DNA of 41,137 nucleotides from Chloroflexota bacterium. GTDB lineage: Bacteria > Chloroflexota > Limnocylindria > Limnocylindrales > CSP1-4. Positions 19,816 through 30,904 of the stretch are shown here, piece by piece (within the stretch, counting starts at the first letter, position 1; each line of letters starts with the position of its first letter). Position numbers and translations under genes: made by a program. The stretch spans positions 1 through 41,137 of the forward strand of contig JAJZRG010000028.1 of assembly GCA_021802825.1 (NCBI GenBank), written 5' to 3'. The notes beneath the pieces are model-generated. The model made no database searches. It worked only from the letters and a program-made list of their open reading frames with translations, and was not told where the DNA came from.

Positions 19816-20897
19816 CGGGGTTCGGCGGGCGGGAGGCAGCCTTGTACGCGGACCAGTTCGAGATCTACCACGGCAACGCGAACCCCGAGCTGGCGCGCAA
19901 GATCGCTCAGTACGTTGGCGGCCGTCCGGGCAGGGCCGAGGTGTTCACGTTCGCGAACGAGAACATCTTCGTCCGCATCCTCGACAACGTCCGCGAGAAG
20001 GACGTCTTCCTCGTCCAGCCCACGTCGCGGCCGGTCAACCAGTCGATCATGGAGCTCCTGATCATGATCGACGCGTTCAAGCGGGCGTCGGCGGGCAGGA
20101 TCACGGCGGTCGTGCCCTACTACGCCTACGGCCGGTCTGACAAGAAGGACCAGCCGCGGGTGCCCATCACGGCGCGGCTGATCGCGGACATGATCACCGT
20201 GGCCGGCGCGGACCGGGTCCTGACCATGGACCTCCACCAGGGCCAGATCCAGGGGTTCTTTAACATCCCCGTGGACGAGCTGACGGCCGTCCACCTGCTC
20301 AGCCGCTACTTCCTCGACAAGCGCCTCAACGACTGCGTCGTGGTCACCGACCTCGGGTTCGCCAAGCGCGCCCGCCAGTTCGCCGAGCTGCTGGACGCGC
20401 CGCTCGCCATCGTCGAGAAGCGGCGCCACGGGAACCTCGACCGCGCGGAGGTGATCAACGTCATCGGCGAGGTGCGCGGGCGCCGGGCGATCATCGTGGA
20501 TGACGAGATCGACACCGCCGGCACGCTGATCGAGATCACCCGGGCACTGGAGCGCGAGGGGGTCAGCGAGATCCACGCCTGCGCCACGCACGGCGTGCTG
20601 TCCGACCCCGCGATCGAGCGCATCCAGGCGTCGAACCTGGCCGAGGTGGTCGTCACCGACACGATCCCGCTACCGCCCGAGAAGCAGATCCCGCGCCTCA
20701 AGGTGCTGTCCATCGCCCCGCTCGTGGGCGAGGCTATCAAGCGCATCCACCGCGGCGAGTCCGTGGGCGCGCTGTTCGGCGCCGAGGCATCGTTCACCCA
20801 GGAGATGCTCCTCTGGGAGGACGGGGACGCCGCTGCGTCGCGTGGTCCGGACCGCGATGACGGCGTACCATCAGCGCTGCCCGCACCGGCCGGCTGA
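19812..20897 (+). CDS. prs: Ribose-phosphate pyrophosphokinase (PRPP synthetase)
   Basis: 361 residues. Conserved class I PRS features: [30 protein letters not shown] (67-87), the catalytic flexible-loop region [16 protein letters not shown] (106-121), [13 protein letters not shown] with His142, and the PRPP/ribose-phosphate loop [11 protein letters not shown] (229-239; usually VDDMIDTAGT). It makes PRPP from ribose 5-phosphate and ATP for nucleotide, His and Trp synthesis. There is a ~40-residue unconserved C-terminal tail. GTG 19812 overlaps the gyrA stop by 4 bases, tying PRPP supply to gyrase expression. Confidence 0.95.
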   Translation: MTGFGGREAALYADQFEIYHGNANPELARKIAQYVGGRPGRAEVFTFANENIFVRILDNVREKDVFLVQPTSRPVNQSIMELLIMIDAFKRASAGRITAVVPYYAYGRSDKKDQPRVPITARLIADMITVAGADRVLTMDLHQGQIQGFFNIPVDELTAVHLLSRYFLDKRLNDCVVVTDLGFAKRARQFAELLDAPLAIVEKRRHGNLDRAEVINVIGEVRGRRAIIVDDEIDTAGTLIEITRALEREGVSEIHACATHGVLSDPAIERIQASNLAEVVVTDTIPLPPEKQIPRLKVLSIAPLVGEAIKRIHRGESVGALFGAEASFTQEMLLWEDGDAAASRGPDRDDGVPSALPAPAG

Positions 20898-20918
20898 GCC
20901 GGCCCAACCCGGAGATCC

Positions 20919-21188
20919 ATGAGCCTGCAGTTGCACCGCCCCGACGGGAAGGGCGGTTTCGAAGTCCGGACCGGCAACGACCCCGCCTGGCGGGATGGCC
21001 TGCGCTCGTCTCGCTGGGGCGCCTCGCTCAAGGGCGGCAAGCTGCCCGACCTGAGCAACCCGGAGATGAACCCCACGTCGGCTGCGCGGTCGGTCGCGTT
21101 CTGGGTGGCGCTCGCGGTGATCACCTTCGCGATCGTCATGGCCGGCTACGGGCTGGGGATCTGGCACCTGGCGGTGCCCGGCGCGTAG
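20919..21188 (+). CDS. Small single-pass membrane protein, unrecognised
   Basis: 89 residues, not recognised. A hydrophilic N-terminus (1-55, with several Asp/Lys/Gly and a DLSNPEMNPTSAARS stretch) is followed by one clear hydrophobic helix at about 58-80 (VAFWVALAVITFAIVMAGYG) and a short WHLAVPGA end. No signal-peptide cleavage motif is visible. GGAG lies four bases before the ATG. It is 21 nt after prs and is probably the last gene of the par-gyr-prs operon. A role is not inferable. Confidence 0.6.
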   Translation: MSLQLHRPDGKGGFEVRTGNDPAWRDGLRSSRWGASLKGGKLPDLSNPEMNPTSAARSVAFWVALAVITFAIVMAGYGLGIWHLAVPGA

Positions 21189-21956
21189 GCGCGTGGGCGC
21201 GTAGGCGCCGGCCGAGGTCGAGGTCGAGGTCGAGCCGGAGCCCTTTCCCTCACCTACGGTTGAGGCCGGTATTCCCGTGCCTATGTGCCCCTGTTCCGTC
21301 GCAGGTACCGCTCTCACCCGTGACTGCGAGGAATCCCGGCGATCCGGCGGTCGACACGGGGACGAGTACCGCCCACACCCGTAGGTGACGCAAACACGCC
21401 CAGCGCAGTCGCCTGGGCCATTCCCGCCAATGACCACGCGGACAACTGCCAGACGCAGGTCCGGAACCAAGGCGACGATTCGGGGAACGATCCGCGTCAA
21501 ATCGCCGGCCGCGGAAGGGCTGAGCGCGTCGCCGGGCGGGAGACTGCCGGCTTCGCCTGTGGCCGAGGCCGTCCTCGTGCCGGCGGGCGGGCGTCCTCGT
21601 GCCGGCGGGCGGCCGTCCTCGTGCCGGCGGGCGGCCGTCCTCGTGCCGGCGGGCGGCCTCGTGCCGGCGGGCGGCCGTCCTCGTGCCGGCGGGCGGCGTG
21701 CCTTCTTGCGCCGCCTACGAAGGGACTTCGTGCTATCCCCGCTGCACCCGCCACAGACGAGGTGGGTTCGTGCTCGCGCGTCGCGCAGGGGCGATCCGAC
21801 CCACGCACGAGCCTGCTTCGTGTTGGGCGGATCAGCGGCAACGGCGCGACGCCGAGCACGAGGCACCTTCGTCGGTGGTGGCCACGGAACGCCGATCGTG
21901 CGTGGTGCCGAGGCCGTGGCCCGGCGAGACCGACTGGAGAGCTGATGGGTCGCGTT
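21189..21956. other. 768-bp intergenic region, no gene seen
   Basis: No reading frame here shows family similarity or a convincing start with a ribosome site. It holds 8-bp GCGCGTAG/GCGCGTGG repeats just after the upstream stop, three GAGGTC hexamers (21214-21231) and the 22-bp minisatellite at 21571-21696. It separates the par-gyr-prs operon from a minus-strand kinase gene, so both transcripts must end within it. No U-tracted hairpin was recognised. Confidence 0.6.
21571..21696 (+). repeat. 22-bp tandem repeat, about 5.7 copies
   Basis: The unit begins GTCCTCGTGCCGGCGGGCGG and ends CC (first copy GC). Copies run at 21571, 21593, 21615 and 21637; a copy shortened by 4 bp lies at 21659-21676, and a final partial copy at 21677-21696. 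Copies are almost identical, indicating recent slippage or expansion. There are no unique spacers. Confidence 0.9.
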
Positions 21957-22559
21957 TCAGCACGAGCCAGGCTCGTAGCTGGGAGGAACCCAGCCTCGCG
22001 CTGCCGAGACGTGCTCCCGGGCGAGCCCGAGCACCCAGTCGAAGCCGTCCACGGGCGGCGCCGTCGTGTCGATCACGACGCACCTGCCGGGCAGCTCTAG
22101 ACTCGACCATCGGCCGGCTGACAGCGCGGCCGCCACCTCGTCCTGAATGGATGAGTCGAGGTGCCCGGGGTGGCGCCTGGGCGCGCGCTCCGCGTACCGC
22201 GCGAGCAGGACCTCGGGCGCGGCCGTGCAGTACAGCTGCAGGACGTCCAGCGGCCACTGCCGGTGCAGCGCCGCGAACTCGTCGTTCGCCCGCGCGGGGC
22301 CGAACGTCGCCTCGACAACCGCTGGCCGTCCGGCTCGGAGCTGCTCGGCCAGGAACTGGAAAATCAGCGGGTACGTCGCGCGCCCCAGCCACCTTGACCA
22401 CTCGCGGTCCCCGGGCCCGAGCGCGTCGTACAGCCGCTCCTTGATCGCGTCCTTGGCGATCAGCGGCAGTCGGAGTTCGTCGGCGATCGAGGTCGCGAGG
22501 GTCGTCTTGCCGCTCGCGGGCGGGCCGCTGACGACAATGATCGGCGTCGGACGCTCCAT
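21957..22559 (-). CDS. P-loop kinase / AAA_33-type ATP-binding protein
   Basis: 200 residues. Walker A GPPASGKTT at residues 12-20 directly after an IIVVSG strand, followed by KDAIKERLYDALG, which resembles the lid and substrate region of small nucleoside/gluconate/zeta-type kinases (AAA_33). VVEATFGP and an Arg-rich ERAPRRHPGH (likely LID arginines) are consistent with phosphotransfer. The start is ATG 22557-22559. No partner antitoxin or sugar gene adjoins it, so the substrate is unknown. It is divergent from secA, 69 bp apart. Confidence 0.65.
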   Translation of the reverse strand: MERPTPIIVVSGPPASGKTTLATSIADELRLPLIAKDAIKERLYDALGPGDREWSRWLGRATYPLIFQFLAEQLRAGRPAVVEATFGPARANDEFAALHRQWPLDVLQLYCTAAPEVLLARYAERAPRRHPGHLDSSIQDEVAAALSAGRWSSLELPGRCVVIDTTAPPVDGFDWVLGLAREHVSAARGWVPPSYEPGSC

Positions 22560-22613
22560 CAGCCGATCGTAGCGCGGCGGTGCCCCATGGCCGGCCGAGT
22601 CCGGCCCGCACCC

Positions 22614-22619
22614 TATACT
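22614..22619 (+). promoter_or_regulatory. -10 element for secA (possibly leaderless mRNA)
   Basis: TATACT lies 10 bp before the secA ATG, placing the predicted transcript start within about 3 nt of the codon. No ribosome-binding site precedes the ATG. No -35 match is seen at 16-18 bp. Confidence 0.3.
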
Positions 22620-22628
22620 CCTTCGGCC

Positions 22629-25690
<3,062 letters not shown>

Positions 25691-25706
<16 letters not shown>

Positions 25707-26332
25707 CCCGGAGTCGTCGGGCGGACGTGGTCCGCCTGGGAGTCGGTGCGCTCGCCATCGTGCTCCTGAGCATCAGCGTCACGACGTTCCGGATCTGGCA
25801 ACAGGGCGAGCAGGACGAGCGTCGCCCCGTCGATGCCATCGTGGTGCTCGGCGCGGCGCAGTACGACGGCCGCCCCTCGCCCGTGTTCGAGTCGCGCCTG
25901 GCCCATGCCGTACAGCTGTGGCACGAAGGCCTCGCGGGAACGTTCGTGGTCACGGGCGGCCGCATCCCCGGCGACTCCACGACCGAGGCCGCGGTCGCGC
26001 GCAAATACGCCATCGCCCATGGCGTCCCGGCGGACGCGATCATCGGCGAGGACGAGGCGCGCAACACCCTGACCTCGATGCGCAGCGTCGCGGCGCTGCT
26101 TCAGGATCGCGGGCTCCACTCGGCCGTGTTCGTCTCCGACCCCACCCACATGCTCCGGGTCCTGCGCATGGCCGCCGACCTGGGCATCGAGGGCTACGGC
26201 TCGCCCACTCCCTCATCGCCGGTCATGGCCGAACCGTTGGGCCGACTCGAGGCCACGCTCCACGAGCTGGGCGCGCTGGGCTTCTACTTCGTCACCGGAG
26301 GCGACCCCGAGACACGCCCGAGTGTCCCCTAA
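25691..26332 (+). CDS. DUF218 (YdcF/SanA-like) membrane-anchored protein
   Basis: 213 residues. A basic N-terminus and one membrane helix (about 14-32) precede a DUF218 domain: DAIVVLGAAQYDGRPSPVFESRLAHAVQLW, VVTGGRIPGDSTTEAAVARKYAI, EDEARNT and VSDPTHMLRVLRMAADLGI. This is the fold of YdcF, SanA and ElyC, proteins linked to envelope integrity and lipid-carrier or vancomycin phenotypes. The start is uncertain: GTG 25691 overlaps the secA end by 16 bases, while GTG 25664 would add nine residues. Tight coupling to secA suggests co-transcription. Confidence 0.8.
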
Positions 26333-26389
26333 CGCACGCCCCGCGCGCACTTCGAGGGCAATTCGGCCCGGCAAAAGCCTCGGCCCCTC

Positions 26390-26418
26390 TTGGAATACGT
26401 GAAGGCGTCTCATATACT
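26390..26418 (+). promoter_or_regulatory. Sigma-70-type promoter for the Cys-rich gene and prfB
   Basis: -35 TTGGAA (26390-26395), an exact 17-bp spacer and -10 TATACT (26413-26418). This is among the best promoter matches in the window. The predicted start near 26425 leaves a leader of about 118 nt before GTG 26543, long enough for regulation, though no known riboswitch was recognised in it. Confidence 0.6.
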
Positions 26419-26542
26419 CGCGAGAACGTTCTTCGCCACTCCCGGGACTGCGCCGCCGCCGTTCAAGCCCGCCCGAGGTCCCTTCGGCGCAAGTCCCGCC
26501 CGTCACGACAGACCGATAGCGAAGAGCCAGAGTGAGGGAACT

Positions 26543-26767
26543 GTGAAGCAGGCTGAGGAAGCCCAGTTCGTAGATCTCATCGCTTGCGAACGGGACTGCC
26601 GGAACTGCAGCTACGCCAGCGCCCTGGACTGCGACGGCAACTGCGGTGTCTGTACGCATAACTCCTACTGTCCTTGTGTGAACCCCGTCGTCGCCCGGAG
26701 CAAGACAGCCCTTCGGCTGATCGAGCTTCGGCCGGTGCTGCTCGCCGACCTCCAGGTGCGCGCGTAG
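26543..26767 (+). CDS. Unrecognised 74-aa Cys-rich protein with two CX3CX2C motifs
   Basis: 74 residues, eight cysteines: C15-x3-C19-x2-C22, C30-x3-C34-x2-C37, then C43-x-C45. The doubled CX3CX2C spacing suggests two metal or Fe-S sites, or zinc knuckles in a compact fold. The flanks are an acidic N-terminus (QAEEAQFVDLIACERD) and a basic, Leu-rich C-terminus (ARSKTALRLIELRPVLLADLQVRA). There is no signal peptide or membrane helix, so it is cytoplasmic. The start is GTG 26543 with GAGGG four bases upstream. Its TAG stop shares its last G with the prfB GTG start, so the two are translationally coupled. I do not recognise the family; it is too short for a radical SAM enzyme. Confidence 0.6.
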   Translation: MKQAEEAQFVDLIACERDCRNCSYASALDCDGNCGVCTHNSYCPCVNPVVARSKTALRLIELRPVLLADLQVRA

Positions 26768-27889
26768 TGGACGCTCCGTCCATCCGCGACCTGGCCGAGC
26801 GCATCCGGATGACCTCGGGGCGTCTTTGACCTCGCCACCAAGGAAACGCGCGTCGCCGCGCTCGATGCGCGCGCGATCGGGCCCGGGTTCTGGGACGACC
26901 AGCGCGCCGCGCAGAAGGTGGTTCGCGAGGCGCAGGGCCTGCGCGACGAGATCGAGCTCTGGCGATCGCTGGAGAAGCGCGCCGCCGATCTCGAGGAGCT
27001 GCTGGACCTCCTCGCCGACAGCCCCGACGCCGACACCGAGGCCGAGGTGTCCCGCGAGGCCGACGCCCTGGCCGAGGAGTTCGAGCGCGAGCGCACGCTG
27101 CTACTCTTCTCGGGCGACTACGACGCCAAGAACGCCGTGCTCACGATCAGCGCTGGCGCCGGCGGCACCGAGGCCACCGACTGGGCGGAGATGCTCGAGC
27201 GCATGTACCTGCGCTGGTGCGAGCGTCACCGGTTCAAGGCGGACGTCATCGACTGGCAGCCGGGCGAGCAGGCGGGCATCAAGAGCGCCACGATCCAGGT
27301 CACCGGCCGATTCGCCTACGGCTGGCTGCGCGTCGAGCGGGGCGTCCATCGCCTGGTGCGCATCTCGCCGTACGACGCGCAGAACCGGCGCCAGACGACC
27401 TTCGCTCTCGTCGAGGTCATGCCCGAGGCCGACGAGGACGTCGAGATCGAGCTCAACTGGGACGAGATCCGGACCGATACCTTCCGCTCGTCTGGGGCCG
27501 GCGGCCAGCACGTCCAGAAGACCGAATCCGCGATCCGGCTGACGCACGTCCCCACCGGGATCGTGGTGACCTGCCAGAACGAGCGATCGGCGACGCAGAA
27601 CCGCGAGCTCGCGATCCGGGTCCTCAAGTCGCGGCTCCTGGAGCTGGAGCTGGAGAAGCGCGAGGAGGAGCTGCGCAAGCTGCGGGGCGAGCACGTGACG
27701 GCCGGCTGGGGCAATCAGATCCGCTCCTACGTGCTGCACCCGTACCAGATGGTCAAGGACCTGCGGTCGGCGCACGAGACCTCGAACACGGGCGCCGTCC
27801 TTGACGGCGACCTCGACGCGTTCATGCAGGCCGAGCTCGAGCGGCTCGCGACGGGCCGGCCGCCGTCCGCGGACGACGCGGGCGACTGA
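26767..27889 (+). CDS. prfB: Peptide chain release factor 2 (programmed +1 frameshift)
   Basis: Twenty codons from GTG 26767 lead to an in-frame TGA at 26827-26829. Reading resumes in the +1 frame at GAC 26828 (DLATKETRVAALDARAIGPGFWDD) to TGA 27887-27889, giving about 373 residues, normal for RF2. The catalytic GGQ lies in SSGAGGQHVQKTESAIRLTH and the TGA/TAA-reading loop in HRLVRISPYD, where the usual SPF reads SPY. RF2 releases peptides at UAA and UGA, and the internal UGA makes its synthesis autoregulated. It overlaps the Cys-rich gene stop by one base. Confidence 0.96.
26817..26830 (+). promoter_or_regulatory. RF2 programmed +1 frameshift site
   Basis: GGGG (26817-26820), a three-base gap, then CTT TGA C (26824-26830). 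The internal Shine-Dalgarno and slippery CUU-UGA-C have the same spacing as in E. coli prfB. Low RF2 slows decoding of the UGA and lets the ribosome slip from CUU to UUU. Confidence 0.95.
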
Positions 27890-27902
27890 GCCGCTGCCGC
27901 TC

Positions 27903-28925
27903 ATGCGCCACTTCGGCCCCGTCACGTACCGGCTCGGCCGAGAGGCGGACATCGCGGCGTGCTTGGGCGTGTGGCGCGCGGCGGTTGACGACTACCAGGG
28001 TCGGCTCGGAATGCCGCCGCTGCCCGAGGAGACGGGCCCCATCCGGCGCCACCTGACGCACATGCTCGCGACCGATCCGGACCGGTTCTGGGTGGGCGAG
28101 ATCTCGCGTGAGGGGCGCGAGGGATCGGGTCCGGCCGAGCCATGGCTCGTTGGCTTCGCCGTGGCGACGGTGCGCGATGGGCTGTGGTACCTCGCGATGC
28201 TGTTCGTCCTGCCGGCCGCGCAGGGGCACGGCATCGGGGCCGCGCTGCTCGACCGCGCCCAGGCCGGCCGTGACACGCCGCCGGGCGGGCCGGCGGTGCC
28301 GGGACCCGACAATGCGCTCGACACGGAGATCCACACCTGGGGCATGGCCACCGACACCGCGCAGCCCATCTCCAACGCCATCTACGCGCGTCGGGGGATG
28401 CTGCCGCGCCTGCCGATCTGGCGCCTGGCCGGAGAGCCGTTTCGGTGGAGCGCCGTGCCGGACCTGGCATCGGGGCTCGAGGCGATCCCGTTTGACTCGA
28501 TCGCCGCCAACGGGCGGGACGGACCGCGACAGCTTGCGGAGGCGGTGGGCGAGATCGACCGCAAGGTGCTCGGCCTCACGCACCCATCCGATCACGAGTT
28601 CCTGCGGCGCGACGGGCGCGCCGGCTTCCTCGTCCGCGAGCGCGGCGGCCGCGTGCTGGGCTACGCCTACGGGTCCTCGAGCGGCAGGCTGGGACCCGTG
28701 GCAGCGCTCGACCCGGACCTGCTGCCGTCGCTGCTGGGCGTGGGGATCCGGCAGACGCCCATCCTGGGCACGGTGGGGACCTGGGTGCCGGCGTCAGCCG
28801 AGCCGGCGATCCGGGCGCTGCTCGCCGCCGGCCTGCGCTTCGACCGCTTCCCGGGCATTCTCTGTTGGTCGCGGCCCGACCTCCCGTTCGCGCGCTACCT
28901 GCCCATCAACCTGGCCATGGTATAG
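27903..28925 (+). CDS. Double-domain GNAT acetyltransferase
   Basis: 340 residues with two GNAT-like halves. In the first, LWYLAMLFVLPAAQGHGIGAALLDRA (about 94-119) contains the acetyl-CoA pyrophosphate loop Q-G-H-G-I-G. After NAIYARRGMLPRLPIWRL, a second half (about 215-335) has GFLVRERGGRVLGYAYGSSSGRLGPVA, a GNAT beta-4 pattern without an obvious acetyl-CoA loop, so it is probably structural or substrate-binding. The start is ATG 27903, 13 nt after the prfB stop. Acceptor substrate unknown. Confidence 0.75.
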   Translation: MRHFGPVTYRLGREADIAACLGVWRAAVDDYQGRLGMPPLPEETGPIRRHLTHMLATDPDRFWVGEISREGREGSGPAEPWLVGFAVATVRDGLWYLAMLFVLPAAQGHGIGAALLDRAQAGRDTPPGGPAVPGPDNALDTEIHTWGMATDTAQPISNAIYARRGMLPRLPIWRLAGEPFRWSAVPDLASGLEAIPFDSIAANGRDGPRQLAEAVGEIDRKVLGLTHPSDHEFLRRDGRAGFLVRERGGRVLGYAYGSSSGRLGPVAALDPDLLPSLLGVGIRQTPILGTVGTWVPASAEPAIRALLAAGLRFDRFPGILCWSRPDLPFARYLPINLAMV

Positions 28926-29133
28926 AGCGACCCCACCCGACGCCCGCGCGCCCATGCTGCGCGACCGGCAGGCAGGGAGACGCGGCCGGGCAGGGAGAAC
29001 GCGACCGGCAGGATCTGACCTCGGGTGCTAGCCTCGGGAGCAACGTGGCTCCCCCAACCGTGCCCTCGGACGGAGTCGAAGCACTGGCCGCGACAGCGGC
29101 CCCGAGATCGACAGGCCGCCCGCGAGCGAACGC

Positions 29134-29901
29134 ATGACCCATCCTGAGACCGCGTCGTCTTCCCTGTTCAGCCGCCTGACCGGGCGCGCCCACGTCTCGC
29201 GCTCGTCGCGCGACGTCGTCGTGCTCCACGACGTGACCAAGCGCTACCCGAACGGCCGGCTGGCGCTGCGCGACGTGGACCTGGTGGTGCCCGAGGGCGA
29301 CTTCGTGTTCCTGGTCGGCCCCTCGGGCGCCGGCAAGTCAACCCTGATGCGGCTGCTGATCCGTGACGAGCTCGCGACCCAGGGCCACGTCGTCGTCGAC
29401 GGCGACGACCTTGCCCAGCTTCGGCGGCGTGCCGTGCCCAAGGTCCGCCGCAAGATCGGCATCGTCTTCCAGGACTTCAAGCTGCTGCCGCGCAAGACCG
29501 TGTGGGAGAACGTCGCCTTCGCCCTCGAGGTGACGGGCACGCCCCGCGCGCGGATCAAGCCCTCGGTGGACCGCGTGCTCGCGCTGGTCGGCCTCACCGC
29601 GCAGGCGAAGCAGACCCCCACCCAGCTGTCGGGCGGGGAGCAGCAGCGGACCGCGATCGCCCGCGCGCTCGTCCACGACCCGCGGATCATCATCGCCGAC
29701 GAGCCCACCGGCAACCTCGACCCGGTCATCAGCTGGGAGATCATCCAGCTCCTGCTGCGGATCAACGAGCTGGGCGTGACGATCCTCATGGCCACCCACC
29801 AGGCCGAGGTGGTCACCGCGCTCCGCAAGCGCGTGGTGGCGCTCGAGGAGGGCCGCATCATCCGCGACGAGCTCAGCGCGGCCTACCACCGCGAGGACTG
29901 A
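29134..29901 (+). CDS. ftsE: Cell division ATP-binding protein FtsE
   Basis: 255 residues. A ~28-residue non-conserved N-terminal extension is followed by the FtsE core: VTKRYPNGRLALRDVDL, Walker A GPSGAGKST (62-70), Q-loop VFQDFKLLPRKTVWENVAFALEVTG (FtsE-typical), signature LSGGEQQR (165-172), Walker B IIIADEPTGNLDP (185-197) and MATHQ. FtsE couples ATP hydrolysis to FtsX and periplasmic hydrolase activation at the septum. Two bases separate it from ftsX. Confidence 0.95.
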   Translation: MTHPETASSSLFSRLTGRAHVSRSSRDVVVLHDVTKRYPNGRLALRDVDLVVPEGDFVFLVGPSGAGKSTLMRLLIRDELATQGHVVVDGDDLAQLRRRAVPKVRRKIGIVFQDFKLLPRKTVWENVAFALEVTGTPRARIKPSVDRVLALVGLTAQAKQTPTQLSGGEQQRTAIARALVHDPRIIIADEPTGNLDPVISWEIIQLLLRINELGVTILMATHQAEVVTALRKRVVALEEGRIIRDELSAAYHRED

Positions 29902-29903
29902 CG

Positions 29904-30788
29904 ATGATCACCTTCGTCCTGTTCTCCATCCGTCGCGCGTGGCAGGGGTTCTGGCGCAACGCCCTCATGAGCCTCGCGGCCACCGCCACGATGGTCCTGA
30001 TGCTCACGCTGCTGGCGGGCTTCTTCGTGCTCCAGAACGTGCTGCTGGCCAGCCTCTCGTTCGTCGAGCAAAAGGTCGAGGTCGTCGCCTACGTCCAGAA
30101 CACCGCGACCCAGGACCAGGTGGACGCGCTCGTGGCGAAGGTCCAGGCGATGCCCCAGGTCGCCTCCGTGCAATTCGTCTCCCGCGACCAGGCGCTCGCC
30201 GACTTCCGGGCCCAGCTGGCGGCGCAGGGCCGCAGCGACCTGACGGCCGCCCTCGGGGCGAACCCGCTCTACGCCAGCGTCAACGTCGAGCTCAAGGACC
30301 CAGCCCAGCTCGACACCGTCGCGACCGCCCTCCACAACGAGCCCATCGTCCGCTCGGTGATCAACATCCAGGCGCTCGTGGACCGGGTCCTCACGTTCAC
30401 CGGGATCGTGCGGACCGCGGGCGCGGTGATCCTCGCCGTCGTGGGCCTGATCGTCCTGTTCATCATCGTGAACACGATCCGGCTGGCGGTGGTGGCCCGC
30501 GCCGAGGAGATCGAGATCATGCGGCTCGTGGGCGCCTCCGACGCGTTCATCCGCTGGCCGTTCGTGTTCGAGGGCGCCCTGGTGGGCCTGTTCGGCGCGC
30601 TGATCACGCTGGGCCTGCTGCTGGCCGCGGCGGACCCAGTGTCCCGGGCGGTCGTCGGGTTCTTCAACATCCTGCCGATCGAGCTCGGGCCTGTCGGTCG
30701 CGACACGGCCCTCCTCGTGTTCGGGACGGGCCTCGGCGTGGGCGTTGTGGGCGCCTGGGTGAGCGTGCGGACGTACCTGATCCGATAG
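29904..30788 (+). CDS. ftsX: Cell division protein FtsX
   Basis: 294 residues. A short cytoplasmic arm (SIRRAWQGFWRNALMSLAA) is followed by helix 1 (about 20-45), an extracytoplasmic domain with EVVAYVQNTATQDQVDALVAKVQAMPQVASVQFVSRDQAL (the FtsX ECD pattern), then three helices (about 168-192, 215-240, 262-285). The conserved EEIEIMRLVGASDAFIRWPF coupling region lies between helices 2 and 3. It is the partner of FtsE. The extracytoplasmic domain probably controls a peptidoglycan hydrolase, and the next gene encodes an envelope protease. Confidence 0.95.
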   Translation: MITFVLFSIRRAWQGFWRNALMSLAATATMVLMLTLLAGFFVLQNVLLASLSFVEQKVEVVAYVQNTATQDQVDALVAKVQAMPQVASVQFVSRDQALADFRAQLAAQGRSDLTAALGANPLYASVNVELKDPAQLDTVATALHNEPIVRSVINIQALVDRVLTFTGIVRTAGAVILAVVGLIVLFIIVNTIRLAVVARAEEIEIMRLVGASDAFIRWPFVFEGALVGLFGALITLGLLLAAADPVSRAVVGFFNILPIELGPVGRDTALLVFGTGLGVGVVGAWVSVRTYLIR

Positions 30789-30904
30789 GCGACCGGCCTC
30801 CGCCGGGACCAGCGGAACCGAGGACGATCGACGCAAGGCCGGGAAGTCACCCTAGCAGTACGCTTCGTCTGCCCGCGCTTCGAGACAGCCGAACGAGACC
30901 CGTC

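Noticed and set aside
21571..21696. CRISPR array
   Set aside because: Repeat copies are directly contiguous with no spacers, and no cas genes are present.
26425..26542. Riboswitch in the leader of the Cys-rich gene
   Set aside because: The leader is long, but no conserved core of a riboswitch class I know could be recognised.
26585..26679. Radical SAM enzyme suggested by CX3CX2C
   Set aside because: The protein is only 74 residues, far too small for the radical SAM barrel, and the motif is doubled.
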